A program made the translations under genes and the position numbers. A DNA stretch of 64,000 nt from CAVQBJ01 sp963710725. GTDB taxonomy: Bacteria > Actinomycetota > Thermoleophilia > Solirubrobacterales > Solirubrobacteraceae. Where the stretch lies: the NCBI GenBank assembly GCA_963710725.1, contig CAVQBJ010000008.1, positions 1,488,001 to 1,552,000 of the forward strand, in the 5' to 3' direction. Position 1 is the stretch's first letter; each line of letters opens with the position of its first letter. Positions 1 through 9,600 of this stretch are shown here, in pieces. The notes below the pieces were generated by a model. The model did not search any database, had not been told where the DNA came from, and was given only the letters and a program-made list of their open reading frames with translations.

Positions 1-87
1 TCGACGCACGGTAGCGGATCGCCGCGGCCGCCCGTGGCCGTTCGCGTCCGGGCGGCCTGTTACAAGATCGGCCCCGTTGACACGATC

Positions 88-120
88 ACGTTGACTTGGG
101 ACGGCCCAACGTCTACGTTG
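88..120. promoter_or_regulatory. Putative operator upstream of the first TetR gene
   Basis: Three copies of one hexamer are visible: ACGTTG at 88-93, CAACGT at 107-112 and ACGTTG at 115-120. The last two form a perfect dyad with a 2-nt spacer. The site lies about 110 nt upstream of the TetR gene at 231, and a TTGACA hexamer sits at 77-82. An autoregulatory operator is an inference from position and symmetry. Nothing else is seen in bases 1-230. Confidence 0.35.
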
Positions 121-230
121 CCGTGGACAGCGCGGGTCACGTCGAGGGGAGTACGGATTGTTGAGCGGCGCTGTTGGACCTCTCAGGGTCAGGTTTGTGC
201 TGTCGGCACAGGCGCAGTGGAGGAGACATA

Positions 231-890
231 ATGGGTCGAAGCGAGGTTGGGACCTCGGCGCCAGTGGCGCCCGTGGTCGAGAAGCGTCGCCGGTCGCAGG
301 CCGGCTGCGAGGATCTGGAGCGCAGACTGATCCTCGATGCGATGGTGGAGACGGTGAGCGAGCGCGGCTACGCCGGTACCGAGATCACCGAGGTGGTCGA
401 GCGTGCCGGGGTGACGCGATCGGTGTTTGCGCGTCAGTTCGCCGGGAAAGAGGAATGCTTCGTCGAGACGATCAGCGATGCGGTAGGCAGCCTGGAGCGC
501 GCCGTGGCGGCCGCGTGTCCGTCGGGGGCCTCGTGGCCGGAGCGGATCCGCCTCGGGCTACGGGCGTTCGTCGGTGCGCTCGTGACCGATCCGGCGCGAA
601 CACGCCTGGCCATGGTCGAGGCGAGCTCCGCCGGCCCAGCGGCGACGCTCGAGGTGAGGCGCGCATACCAGCGCTTCGTGCCGTACTTCGACGAGGGACG
701 AGAGCATGTTGCGTACGACGTGCCGGCGCCGACGTCGGATGCGATCGTGGGCGGCATCGCCGTCACCATCCAACACCACGTCGCGGCTGGCGACATCCCG
801 GGGCTGTCGAATCTGCTGCCGGATCTCGTCTATTTCGCCCTCGTGCCCTATCTCGGGCATCGGCGGGCGGCGGCACTCGCGGTCGCCTAG
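231..890 (+). CDS. TetR/AcrR family transcriptional regulator
   Basis: This 219-residue protein has a TetR-type N-terminal helix-turn-helix at about residues 28-75, including the stretch ERAGVTRSVFARQFAGKEEC. The C-terminus is a helical effector domain ending in LVYFALVPYLGH. The ATG at 231 is chosen because GGAGGAG lies at 219-225; an upstream in-frame ATG at 174 lacks such a site. The tail matches the TetR genes at 1012 and 4594, so these are paralogues. Ligand and targets are unknown. The dyad at 107-120 is a candidate autoregulatory site. Confidence 0.85.
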   Translation: MGRSEVGTSAPVAPVVEKRRRSQAGCEDLERRLILDAMVETVSERGYAGTEITEVVERAGVTRSVFARQFAGKEECFVETISDAVGSLERAVAAACPSGASWPERIRLGLRAFVGALVTDPARTRLAMVEASSAGPAATLEVRRAYQRFVPYFDEGREHVAYDVPAPTSDAIVGGIAVTIQHHVAAGDIPGLSNLLPDLVYFALVPYLGHRRAAALAVA

Positions 891-1011
891 CCCGTCGCCC
901 CGCCGTAGCGGGATCGCGCCGGCCGGCCCGGTGGGCGGTGCCGTGCCATCGTCTATTGGCCTGTTTGCCATCGACGTGGGCCATCCGGGCGGATATAAAG
1001 GCCTAACCACG

Positions 1012-1698
1012 ATGGCCGACCCCCGAGACCGCATCCCCGAAAGGCTTCCCCGCGGCAAGCACGGGTTGTCGCCGCAGTTCGTGGCGCACAACCAGCGCGC
1101 ACGCCTGATCACCGCAACCGTCGAGGTCGTGGCCGAGAAGGGTTACGGCGAGGCGACCGTGGCGGACATCCTCGAGCGCTCCGGCGTCTCCCGCAAGACG
1201 TTCTACGACCTGTATGCGAACAAGGAAGCCTGCTTCCTGGCCGCCTATGACCGGCTCGTCGACGCGCTCGCCGACAGCGTCGCCGACGCCTTCGCGGGCG
1301 AGGCTGCGTGGCCGGAGCGCATCCGCCGGGGCCTGCGGGCACTGCTCGAGCTGCTCGCCGATCGCCCGGAGGGCGGCCGCGTCGGCCTCGTCGAGGTGCT
1401 CGCGGCCGGACCGCGAGCGCTCGAGCGCTACGACCGTGCGATGCGACGGTTCGTGCCGCTGTTCGAGCAGGGCCGCACCGAATCGCCGTATGGCGACCAG
1501 CTCCCGCCGAACATCTCCGAAGCCGTGGTGGGCGGGATCGCGCAGGTCCTGTACCTGCGAGTGCTCGCGGGCGAGACGAGCACGCTGCCCGACGCGCTCG
1601 ACGAGCTGCTCTACTTCGCGCTCGTGCCCTACCTCGGCCATAACGGAGCGACCCGGGTCACGCGCGCCCGGCGCGGCGCCGAGAGCCGAGCCGAGTGA
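1012..1698 (+). CDS. TetR/AcrR family transcriptional regulator
   Basis: This 228-residue TetR regulator begins with a basic arm carrying LPRGKHGLSP, a motif recurring as LPRGRHGLP or LPRGRHRLP in the TetR genes at 3917 and 4594. The helix-turn-helix follows at about residues 35-80 (ILERSGVSRKTFYDLYANKE). The C-terminal domain ends in LLYFALVPYLGH. It starts 121 nt after the preceding TetR gene on the same strand. TATAAA at 994-999 lies just upstream of the ATG and could be a -10 element of a nearly leaderless transcript, but no good -35 is seen. Effector unknown. Confidence 0.85.
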   Translation: MADPRDRIPERLPRGKHGLSPQFVAHNQRARLITATVEVVAEKGYGEATVADILERSGVSRKTFYDLYANKEACFLAAYDRLVDALADSVADAFAGEAAWPERIRRGLRALLELLADRPEGGRVGLVEVLAAGPRALERYDRAMRRFVPLFEQGRTESPYGDQLPPNISEAVVGGIAQVLYLRVLAGETSTLPDALDELLYFALVPYLGHNGATRVTRARRGAESRAE

Positions 1699-1779
1699 GC
1701 GATGCACCGGCGGCCGCGCCCGGCTCGGTACCGGCGGAGCGCTCGCCGTCGTGCCGGTCCCGGTGTCGGTGACGCCGGG

Positions 1780-2601
1780 ATGGGTTTTCGCCTGACGGGG
1801 GCCACGATGGCGGCCGCCGCGGTCGGCCTGACGGTCGCCGCGAGCGCCGCCGCCTCGCCGGTGGCCACGGCAACCGCGAGCTTCGTTCCGGACAAGCTCG
1901 GCTCTCCCACCGCGCTCGTGTTCTCATTCCAGCTCGGCGACACCACCGGGGCCCTGCCCCAGCCGATCACCCAGGTGGTGACGATGCTGCCCGCCGGCGC
2001 ATCGATCGACACGACGGGCCTGGGTGTCTGCCCATCGCTCAGCGCGCTGGCCCAGCTCGGTTCGTCGGCCTGCCCGACGACGTCGTTCGCGGGGTTCGGC
2101 ACCGCGCAGGCCGCCGCGGTGCTCGGCACGACGACGCTGAACGAGACCGCGCCGATGACGATCTACCTCGGGCCGTCGACCCCCGGGCACACGGTGCTCG
2201 ACTTCTACGCCGACGGCACGACGCCGGTCTCCGAGCAGCTCGCGTTCGCCGGTACCCAGGAGCCGGCAAGCCCGCCGTATGGCTTCGAGTTCGTCGTGAA
2301 CATCCCGCCCATCGCCACCGTGCCGGGCGGCCCGGACGCCTCGATCGTCAGCCTGAAGTCCACGATCGGCGCTCCCAACGCGGCCTATTACGTGACCAAG
2401 AAGGTCCGGGTGGTCACGACGCTCCGGGTCGGCGGGACGACGAGGAAAGTGGCCCGCACCGTGACGCGCCGCGTCCTCCAGCACATCAGAGGGCTCACGG
2501 TGCCGGCGAGCTGCCCGAGCGGCGGCTTTCCGTTCGAGATGCGCTTCACCTACGCCGACGGCACGACCTCGACGGTGCCGGCGCCGATCGCCTGCCCCTG
2601 A
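1780..2601 (+). CDS. Secreted protein of unknown function
   Basis: A 273-residue protein with a likely Sec signal peptide (MGFRLTGATMAAAAVGLTVA, then an Ala-rich cleavage region). The mature part is a Thr/Ser/Gly-rich beta-type protein with four Cys-containing segments. It shares LNET and an IPP/TIATVPGGPDAS motif with the convergent gene at 2694-3476, so the two are distant paralogues. The start is uncertain: ATG 1780 gives a conventional signal peptide, while ATG 1807 is also possible. No enzymatic motif was recognised. The hairpin at 2611-2634 follows the stop. Confidence 0.7.
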   Translation: MGFRLTGATMAAAAVGLTVAASAAASPVATATASFVPDKLGSPTALVFSFQLGDTTGALPQPITQVVTMLPAGASIDTTGLGVCPSLSALAQLGSSACPTTSFAGFGTAQAAAVLGTTTLNETAPMTIYLGPSTPGHTVLDFYADGTTPVSEQLAFAGTQEPASPPYGFEFVVNIPPIATVPGGPDASIVSLKSTIGAPNAAYYVTKKVRVVTTLRVGGTTRKVARTVTRRVLQHIRGLTVPASCPSGGFPFEMRFTYADGTTSTVPAPIACP

Positions 2602-2610
2602 AACGACGAA

Positions 2611-2634
2611 GGGCGGCCCCCTTGGGGACCGCCC
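2611..2634. terminator. Hairpin between convergent genes
   Basis: GGGCGG(C)CCCC, a TT loop and GGGG(A)CCGCCC form a stem of about 11 pairs with one mismatch, directly after the stop of the gene at 1780-2601. Read on the minus strand, the hairpin is followed by TTCGTCGTTT. The same tail follows other minus-strand terminators in this window. Confidence 0.6.
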
Positions 2635-2647
2635 TAGTCGTGCGCGT

Positions 2648-2677
2648 CTGACGCTCGCCCGCGCGGGCGAGCGTCAG
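2648..2677. terminator. Perfect 30-nt palindrome, probable terminator of the minus-strand gene
   Basis: A perfect palindrome (arms CTGACGCTCGCCCGC and its complement) lies 17 nt beyond the stop codon of the minus-strand secreted-protein gene. With the hairpin at 2611-2634 it makes a double, probably bidirectional, terminator region. Confidence 0.6.
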
Positions 2678-2693
2678 AACGGTGGTGCGATGC

Positions 2694-3476
2694 TTACAGC
2701 GTGCAGGGCGTAGTCGCCGTCGTCGTCGTGGTGGTGCCGTCCTCATATCCCGTGCTGGCCGACCAGTGCAGCTGGCTCGAGGCGCACTTCTTGGGCAGCG
2801 GGACGAAGGGGACCGTGACCGTCTTCGTCTTGCCCTTGACCTTCTCCTTGACCTTCGCGGTGCCGCCGGTCGACAGGCTGAACTGGGTCACCGAGGCGTC
2901 CGGGCCGCCCGGAACCGTCGTGATCGTCGGGATGTTCGTGATCAGCTTCTCGCCGTACAGACCCGAGTCCGGCATGAGCGTGCCGGTGAAGATCTTCGTC
3001 TCGGCGATCGGGGTGGTGCCGCTGCCCCAGAACGTCAGCGTGACGGGGCTCGACGAGGTCAGATAGGCCTTGATCGTCGACGTCTCGTTGAGGGTCTGGG
3101 TGCCGATGAGCGCCGAGAACGTCGACGAGCCGGTGCCGATCTGCGACCCGGCCGGGCAGACCGGCGGCGTGCTGCCGGTGGCCGCGTTGATGACCGCGGA
3201 CGAGCACTTCGGGAACAGCTTGGCCGACCCGGCGACCGCGGCGTAGGTGACGCCGGCGGGCAGCTCGGTGGTGAAGCTGCCGCTGAGCGGCGAAGGGAGG
3301 CCGCCGAGCGTGTTAGCAATCGTGAAAGCGTAGAAGATGGTCCCCGAGCCGCCCGGCTTGCCGGTGAGAGTCGGCGAGGGCGTGAGCGTCAGCTGCTGCG
3401 CAGCGAGGGCCGAGGCCGGGAGGGCGAGCACGCCGATGGCGGCGATCGTTCCCAGCGCGATTGAGACTTTACGCAC
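2694..3476 (-). CDS. Secreted protein of unknown function
   Basis: A 260-residue exported protein. The GTG start at 3476 is set by AAGGAG 8 nt upstream and gives a classical signal peptide (VRKVSIALGTIAAIGVLALP, then ASALAAQ). The mature part is Thr/Ser/Gly-rich and carries LNET and ITTVPGGPDAS, the signature shared with the gene at 1780-2601. A lysine-rich stretch near residue 220 precedes a Cys-containing tail ending in poly-Thr and TPCTL. The function is not recognised; a beta-rich envelope protein is plausible. Its leader can form alternative hairpins. Confidence 0.75.
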   Translation of the reverse strand: MRKVSIALGTIAAIGVLALPASALAAQQLTLTPSPTLTGKPGGSGTIFYAFTIANTLGGLPSPLSGSFTTELPAGVTYAAVAGSAKLFPKCSSAVINAATGSTPPVCPAGSQIGTGSSTFSALIGTQTLNETSTIKAYLTSSSPVTLTFWGSGTTPIAETKIFTGTLMPDSGLYGEKLITNIPTITTVPGGPDASVTQFSLSTGGTAKVKEKVKGKTKTVTVPFVPLPKKCASSQLHWSASTGYEDGTTTTTTATTPCTL

Positions 3477-3916
3477 GAAGTGGCTCCTTCTTTGTTGTGT
3501 AGGTGAGCGGAAGGACAGCTTCCGATGCGACAGCGGAAGCCTGAAGGGCCGAGCTCGCGTGGCCGGCACAGCGGTCCGCGAGCGCCCGGTCGGACGCCAC
3601 TTGTCTTGTGTTGGGTCTGGCACACATCGAAGCTACCTCTCCCTCTGGCAGTACTAACACGGCCACAGCCGCGGCGATGCGGTCGGTCCGGATAACCGCT
3701 CGGTGGCCGCGGCCGGCGAGACCGCACACGACTGCGCCCCCGACCAACTACCCCGCCATGACCCACACGACACCCGAGGAGCCGTCAGGACCGCGTTGCG
3801 ATCTCGGCAACATAGAGGCGAGCGTGTCCCAGATCAACCCCATGTAACGCCGCCGGCGCTCGTGTCGGTCGCCCGCGACCTTTGCCGAAGTCCGTAGAAC
3901 GCCGTATTGTTGGGCG
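3477..3916. other. Divergent intergenic region with a three-arm leader
   Basis: These 440 nt separate the minus-strand secreted-protein gene from the plus-strand TetR gene. Near the minus-strand start are three mutually complementary arms: CGGAAG at 3508-3513, CTTCCG at 3519-3524 and CGGAAG at 3534-3539. The middle arm can pair with either neighbour. No convincing ORF and no clear -35/-10 pair were seen in the rest. Confidence 0.4.
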
Positions 3917-4597
3917 ATGGCAACCGGCCTGGACCCCAAGGCCCGGCAGCTGCCGCGGGGGCGACACGGCCTCCCGCGGGCTGCCGTAGTGGCGCAGCAG
4001 CGCAGGCGCATGCTCGACGCCGTGGCCGTCGTCGGGCGCCGCAAGGGCTACGTCACGATGACGGTCGAGGACATCGCCAGCGAGGCCGGCGTGTCGCGGC
4101 GCACGTTCTATGAGAACTTCGACGACAAGACCGGGTGCTTCCTGGCCGCCTACGACGATGCCGTCGGGCGGCTCGTGGCCGAGGTGCGGGCCGCGACGGC
4201 GGATGCGGCGGGCTGGGAGCAGCAGGTCCGGCGCGCGCTCGCGGCGACGCTGCACTTCTTCGCCACCCACGTCGATGTCGCGCACCTCGCGGTGGTCGAC
4301 GTGCTCGCGGCCGGGCCGAGAGCGCTCGCGGCGCGCGACGAAGCGATGCGGCGCCTGATCGAGTTCGTGTCCACCGACGAACCGCTCGACGCCGCCTCCC
4401 AGGCGCCCCCGAAGATGATCCTGCAGGTGCTCGCCGGGGCCGTCTCGCAGACGGTCTACTCCGAGGTGCTGCACGGACGGACCGCCGAGATCGAGCAGCT
4501 GCTGCCGCTGCTCACCTACCTCATGATCGTCCCGATGTACGGCCCCGCCGAGGCGTCGCGGCGGGCCGGGCTGCCCGACACGGCGACGGCGGCATGA
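3917..4597 (+). CDS. TetR/AcrR family transcriptional regulator
   Basis: A 226-residue TetR regulator. The N-terminal arm has LPRGRHGLPRAAVVAQQRRR, and the helix-turn-helix spans about residues 38-80 (IASEAGVSRRTFYENFDDK). The effector domain ends in LLTYLMIVPMYG, a divergent form of the LVPYLGH tail of its neighbours. The stop overlaps the next TetR start as ATGA, so the two are probably translationally coupled and their products may act together or heterodimerise. No operator was recognised upstream. Confidence 0.85.
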   Translation: MATGLDPKARQLPRGRHGLPRAAVVAQQRRRMLDAVAVVGRRKGYVTMTVEDIASEAGVSRRTFYENFDDKTGCFLAAYDDAVGRLVAEVRAATADAAGWEQQVRRALAATLHFFATHVDVAHLAVVDVLAAGPRALAARDEAMRRLIEFVSTDEPLDAASQAPPKMILQVLAGAVSQTVYSEVLHGRTAEIEQLLPLLTYLMIVPMYGPAEASRRAGLPDTATAA

Positions 4598-5286
4598 CCG
4601 GGGCGCCGCCCTCCGCCGCTCGTCCCGAGGGCTCGACCCGCAACTGGACCCCGCTGCCGCGCGGACGCCACCGACTGCCCACCGAGTTCGTCGTCAGCAA
4701 CCAGCGTGAGCGGATGCTCGACTCGATGGCCGAGATGGTGAGCGCCAAGGGCTACGCCCGCGTCACCGTCAGCGACGTCACCAAGCACGCCGGCGTATCG
4801 CGACGCACGTTCTACGACCAGTTCTCCGATAAGGAGGATTGCTTCCTGGCGACCTTCGCCGCCGTCAGCGATCAGCTCATCCACCTCGCGCAGATGGCCC
4901 GCCCGGAACCGGGTCGGCCCTGGACCGACGGGGTACACCGCGCGCTGGAGGCGCTGCTCGACTTCCTCGCCGCCGAGCCCGCGTTCGCCCGCATCGTGCT
5001 CGTCGAGGTGCTCGGCGCCGGCAACGCCGCGCTCGAGGCGCGTGACGCGCTGCTCGACCGCTTCGCGGGACTGCTGCAGCCGGGGGGCGGGGTGGTCGAC
5101 ATCGTGGCGGCCGACCGCCGGATCGTCCGCGCGGTCATCGGTGGCGTCTACGAGACCCTCTACCACGTCGTCCTCAGCGGCGAGGTCGAGCGCCTCCCCG
5201 AGCTCGTCCCCGATCTCGTCTACTGCGTGCTCGTGCCCTATGTCGGTCACGTCGCGGCGCTCTCTGAGCGTCAACGGCGCGACTGA
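4594..5286 (+). CDS. TetR/AcrR family transcriptional regulator
   Basis: A 230-residue TetR regulator overlapping the preceding TetR gene by 4 nt. It carries LPRGRHRLPTEFVVSNQRER, a helix-turn-helix at about residues 45-88 (VTKHAGVSRRTFYDQFSDKE) and the tail LVYCVLVPYVGH. It is closest in layout to the TetR gene at 1012, supporting local duplication of a regulator family with conserved N-terminal arms and divergent ligand pockets. The effector is unknown. The gene ends 12 nt before the 3' end of a convergent tRNA-Ser gene. Confidence 0.85.
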   Translation: MTGAPPSAARPEGSTRNWTPLPRGRHRLPTEFVVSNQRERMLDSMAEMVSAKGYARVTVSDVTKHAGVSRRTFYDQFSDKEDCFLATFAAVSDQLIHLAQMARPEPGRPWTDGVHRALEALLDFLAAEPAFARIVLVEVLGAGNAALEARDALLDRFAGLLQPGGGVVDIVAADRRIVRAVIGGVYETLYHVVLSGEVERLPELVPDLVYCVLVPYVGHVAALSERQRRD

Positions 5287-5297
5287 TCGGCGAGCAG

Positions 5298-5387
5298 CGG
5301 AGAGGGAGGGATTCGAACCCTCGAACGAGGTTAACCCCCGTTACGCGATTTCCAGTCGCGCCCGTTCAACCGCTCCGGCACCTCTCC
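5298..5387 (-). tRNA. tRNA-Ser (anticodon GGA)
   Basis: The minus strand folds into a type II tRNA of 90 nt: acceptor GGAGAGG/CCTCTCC, a D-arm, an anticodon stem CGCGA/TCGCG with loop CTGGAAA (anticodon GGA), a long variable arm, and a T-arm with GGTTCGAATCC. The discriminator is G and no CCA is encoded. The long variable arm and GGA anticodon fit serine. Confidence 0.95.
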
Positions 5388-5468
5388 ATATCGGGCCTGC
5401 GGCGCTGCGTAGGCTACGGCACGACGCGCGACGTCGCCGAGTCGCCACAGTCGATAACCTTCGTCGCC

Positions 5469-5642
5469 ATGCTTCTCGCCGTAAGTGCCGCCGTCTCGAA
5501 GGACATCGGGCTGATCGCGACGTTCGTCGTCGGCATCGGCGCGCTCGTCGGCGGCCTCGTCGCCTACATCGTCGTTCAGGTCCGCGGCGAGCACCTGCAG
5601 AACCTCGAGTACCGCGCGCACGGCCGTCCGCCGACGACCTAG
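5469..5642 (+). CDS. Small single-pass membrane protein (57 residues)
   Basis: A short ORF starting MLLAVSAAVSKDIGLIATFV. It has one hydrophobic helix at about residues 12-37, rich in Gly and Val, followed by a basic cytosolic-looking tail (VQVRGEHLQNLEYRAHGRPP). The composition is unlike a chance frame, with a clean transmembrane helix and then a charged tail. It starts 82 nt upstream of, and divergent from, tRNA-Ser. No family was recognised. No strong Shine-Dalgarno is visible, so confidence is moderate. Confidence 0.5.
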   Translation: MLLAVSAAVSKDIGLIATFVVGIGALVGGLVAYIVVQVRGEHLQNLEYRAHGRPPTT

Positions 5643-5794
5643 CGTCGTCGGGCCGCTCACACGGCGCCACCCGGCAGGCGCCCGGGACGGTGCGTCCGCG
5701 GCATCGGCCGCGGCGACCCGGTAGAGCGCCTGCGTCCCGGCCGCGAAGGGCAGGCGAACCCGCCTCGGACCGCCCGCTCGCCCTGAACGACGAA

Positions 5795-5823
5795 GGGCCG
5801 CCCGGTCTTCGACCGGACGGCCC
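5795..5823 (-). terminator. Terminator of the TIG-protein gene at 5871-13120
   Basis: GGGCCGcCCGGTC, loop TTC, and GACCGGaCGGCCC form a strong stem about 48 nt beyond the minus-strand stop at 5871. Downstream on the minus strand the sequence reads TTCGTCGTTC, the tail shared by other terminators in this window. Bases 5643-5794 hold no recognisable gene. Confidence 0.65.
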
Positions 5824-5870
5824 CCCGATTTCAATGCGCCACGCCGCGCGAGGCGGTCGTGGCCGGCTGC

Positions 5871-6647
5871 CTACCGGCCGCCGAAGAACCCGCCGAAGCG
5901 GCTCCTCGTGTAGGTGAACTGGTCGGCGCTGGACTTCGGACTCGTCGCGGTCGGCGACACGAGCGTGATGTCAACCGTGCCCAGCGGGTTGGGCGGCGCG
6001 AGCGCCAGCATCACGTGGTCGTTCAGGGCCAGGAACAATGCGCCCTGCGTCCCGAACAGCACGCGCGTCACGGACTCCAGGTTCGTGCCCATGATGATCA
6101 CGAGCGAGAACTGGCCCCCGGAGCTCGGGAACACCCGCGTCACGGTCGGGCCGTTCGCCGCGCTCGTGTAGGTGTAGCTCACCGCGTTCGACGTGCCTCC
6201 GGTGGTCGCCACGGTCACGTTGACCGTCCCCGTCCCGGCCGGAGCCGTCACCGTCAGCGACGTGGTCGATGCCGCCGTGACCGTCGCCGCGCTCGACCCG
6301 AACTCGACCGTGTCGCTCGCGGCCGTGGCGCTGAACCCGGTGCCGGTGATGGTCACCGAGTTCCCACCAGCGGCCGGACCACTCGTCGGACTGATCGACG
6401 TGATCGCCGGAACCGGCGGCGGCGGCGGGTTGTAGGTGTAGCTCACCGAGTTCGACGAGCCACCCGACGTCGTCACCGTCACGCCCACCGTGCCGGTGCC
6501 TGCCGGAGCGGTCACCGTCAGCGACGTCGTCGACGCCGCCGTCACCGTCGCGCTCGAGCTCCCGAACGCCACCGCGTCACCGGACGCCGTCGCGCTGAAC
6601 CCGGTGCCCGTGATGGTCACCGAGTTCCCACCAGCCGGCCGGACCAC
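5871..6647 (-). CDS. C-terminal fragment of the giant IPT/TIG-repeat exoprotein A
   Basis: This frame encodes the last part of the gene that starts at 13120. It contains part of one TIG repeat, a complete repeat beginning VPAITSISPTSGPAAGGNSV, and a divergent final domain (VTRVFPSSGGQFSLVIIMGTN) ending SADQFTYTRSRFGGFFGGR. The final domain is shared with the last domain of the paralogue ending at 21043. It is cut off from the rest by an extra C near 6635: CAGCCGGCCGG where sister repeats read CAGCGGCCGG. It is probably not an independent gene. Confidence 0.75.
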   Translation of the reverse strand: MVRPAGGNSVTITGTGFSATASGDAVAFGSSSATVTAASTTSLTVTAPAGTGTVGVTVTTSGGSSNSVSYTYNPPPPPVPAITSISPTSGPAAGGNSVTITGTGFSATAASDTVEFGSSAATVTAASTTSLTVTAPAGTGTVNVTVATTGGTSNAVSYTYTSAANGPTVTRVFPSSGGQFSLVIIMGTNLESVTRVLFGTQGALFLALNDHVMLALAPPNPLGTVDITLVSPTATSPKSSADQFTYTRSRFGGFFGGR

Positions 6648-9600
6648 TCGTCGGACTGATCGACGAGATCACCGGAACCGGCGGCGGCGGCGGGTTGTAG
6701 GTGTAGCTCAGCGGGGTCGACGTGCCTCCGGTGGTCGCCACGGTCACGTTGACCGTGCCCGTGCCCGCCGGAGCGGTCACGACGGCCATCGTCACCGAGG
6801 CCGACGTCACCGTCACCAGGGTCGACCCGAACTTCACCGTGTCACCGGACGCCGTCGCGCTGAACCCTGTGCCGGTGATGGTCACCGTGTTCCCACCAGC
6901 CGCCGGCCCGCTCGTGGGACTGATCGACGTGATATGCGGCGCCGGGATGTACGTGTAGCTCGCCGAGTTCGAGGAGCCACCCGACGTCGTCACCGTCACG
7001 CCCACCGTCCCCGAACCGGCCGGAGCGGTCACGGTCAGCGACGTCGTCGACGCCGCCGTCACCGTCGCGCTCGAGCTCCCGAACGCCACCGCGTCACCGG
7101 ACGCCGTCGCGCTGAACCCGGTACCGGTGATGGTCACCGAGTTCCCACCGGCAGCCAAACCACTCGTCGGACTGATCGACGAGATCACCGGAACCGGAGG
7201 CGGCGGCGGGCTGTACGTGTAGCTCACGCCATTCGACGTGCCACCCGTGGTCGCCACCGTCACGCTCACCGTCCCCGAACCCGCCGGAGCGGTCACCGTC
7301 AGCGACGTCGTCGACGCCGCCGTGACCGTCGCCGCGCTCGAGCCGAAGTCGACGGTGTCACCGGACGCCGTCGCGCTGAACCCGGTGCCGGTGATGGTCA
7401 CCGAGTTCCCACCGGCAGCCGGACCACTCGTCGGACTGATCGACGAGATCACCGGAACCGGAGGCGGCGGCGGGTTGTACGTGTAGCTCACGCCATTCGA
7501 CGTACCGCCCGTGGTCGCCACCGTCACGCTCACCGTCCCCGAACCCGCCGGAGCGGTCACCGTCAGCGACGTCGTCGACGCCGCCGTGACCGTCGCCGCG
7601 CCCGAGCCGAACTTGACCGTGTCGCTCGCGGCCGTGGCGCTGAACCCGGTACCGGTGATGGTCACCGAGTTCCCACCGGCGGCCGGACCACTCGTCGGAC
7701 TGATCGACGAGATCACCGGAACCGGAGGCGGCGGCGGGTTGTACGTGTAGCTCACGCCATTCGACGTACCGCCCGTGGTCGCCACCGTCACGCTCACCGT
7801 CCCCGAACCCGCCGGAGCGGTCACCGTCAGCGACGTCGTCGACGCCGCCGTCACCGTCGCCGCGCTCGAGCCGAAGTCGACCGTGTCACCGGACGCCGTC
7901 GCGCTGAACCCGGTACCCGTGATCGTCACCGAGTTCCCACCGGCGGCCGGACCACTCGTCGGACTGATCGACGAGATCACCGGAACCGGAGGCGGCGGCG
8001 GGTTGTAGGTGTAGCTCACGCTGTTCGACGCGCCGGCGCTCGTGGTCACGGTCACCGGGACCGTGCCCGTGCCGGCCGGAGCCGTCACCGTCAGCGACGT
8101 CGTCGACGCCGCCGTGACCGTCGCGCTCGAGCTCCCGAACGCCACCGCATCACCAGACGCCGTGGCACTGAAGTTCGTGCCCGTGATCGTCACCGTCGTG
8201 CCGCCAGCAGCCGGGCCACTCGTCGGACTGATCGACGAGATCACCGGAAGCGGCGCGACATACGTGTACGTGGCCGGACCCGACGTGCCGTTGGTCGTAG
8301 CCACCGTCACGTTGACCGCGCCAGTGCCGGCCGGAGCCGTCACCGTCAACGACGTCGCCGTCGGCGTACCCGTCACCGTCGCCGCGTTCGCACCGAACTT
8401 GACGGTGTCATTCGCCGCGGTCGTATCGAACCCGGTACCCGTGATCGTCACCGTGTTCCCGCCGGCCTGCGGACCACTCGTCGGACTCAGCGACGTGATC
8501 GTCGGCGCATTGTTGTACGTGTACGTGACCGAGCTCGACGTACCGTTGACCGTAGCCACCGTCACGCTCACCGGACCCGCCGTACCGGCCGGAGCCGTCA
8601 CGGTCAACGACGTCGCCGTCGGCGTACCCGTCACCGTCGCCACCGCCGAGCCGAACTTGACCGTGTCACCCGACGCGGTCGTGCTGAACCCGGTACCCGT
8701 GATCGTCACCGTGTTCCCACCCGCCGGCGGACCATTGCTCGGACTGAGAGACGTGATCGTCGGCGGCGCGTTATACGCGTACGTGACCGCGTTCGACGTG
8801 CCGTTCACCGTCGACACCGTCACGTCGACCACGCCGCTGCCGGCCGGAGCCGTCACCGTCAGCGACGTCGCCGTCGGCGTACCCGTCACCGTCGCCACCG
8901 CCGATCCGAACTTGACCGTATCGCCCGACGCCGTCGTGCTGAACCCGGTGCCCGTGATCGTGACCGAGTTGCCGCCGGCGGGCGGTCCACTCGTCGGGCT
9001 GATCGCGGTGATCGTCGGAGCCCCGTTGTACGTGTAGCTCACGCTGTTCGAGGTGCCGGCGCCCGTCGTCACGGTCACCGGGACCGTGCCCGTGCCGGCC
9101 GGAGCGGTCACGGTCAGCGACGTCGTCGACGCCGCCGTGACCGTCGCGCTCGAGGAACCGAACGCGACCGCGTCGCCCGACGCCGTGGCACTGAAGTTCG
9201 TGCCGGTGATCGTCACCGTGTTCCCACCGGCCGGCGGGCCGTTGGTCGGGCTGATCGACGAGATCACCGGAAGCGGCGCGACATACGTGTACGTCGCCGG
9301 ACCCGACGTGCCGTTGGTCGTCGCCACCGTCACGTTGACCGCGCCGGTGCCCGCCGGAGCCGTCACCGTCAACGAGGTCGCCGTCGGCGTACCCGTCACC
9401 GTCGCCGCCGCCGAGCCGAACTTGACCGTGTCATTCGCCGCGGTCGTATCGAACCCGGTACCCGTGATCGTCACCGTGTTCCCGCCGGCCTGCGGACCAC
9501 TCGTCGGACTCAGCGACGTGATCGTCGGCGCATTGTTGTACGTGTACGTGACCGAGTTCGACGTGCCGTTGACCGTAGCGACCGTCACGCCGGTCGGGCC

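Noticed and set aside
34..231. 65-codon open frame at the window start
   Set aside because: No coding signature; it overlaps the likely promoter region of the first TetR gene.
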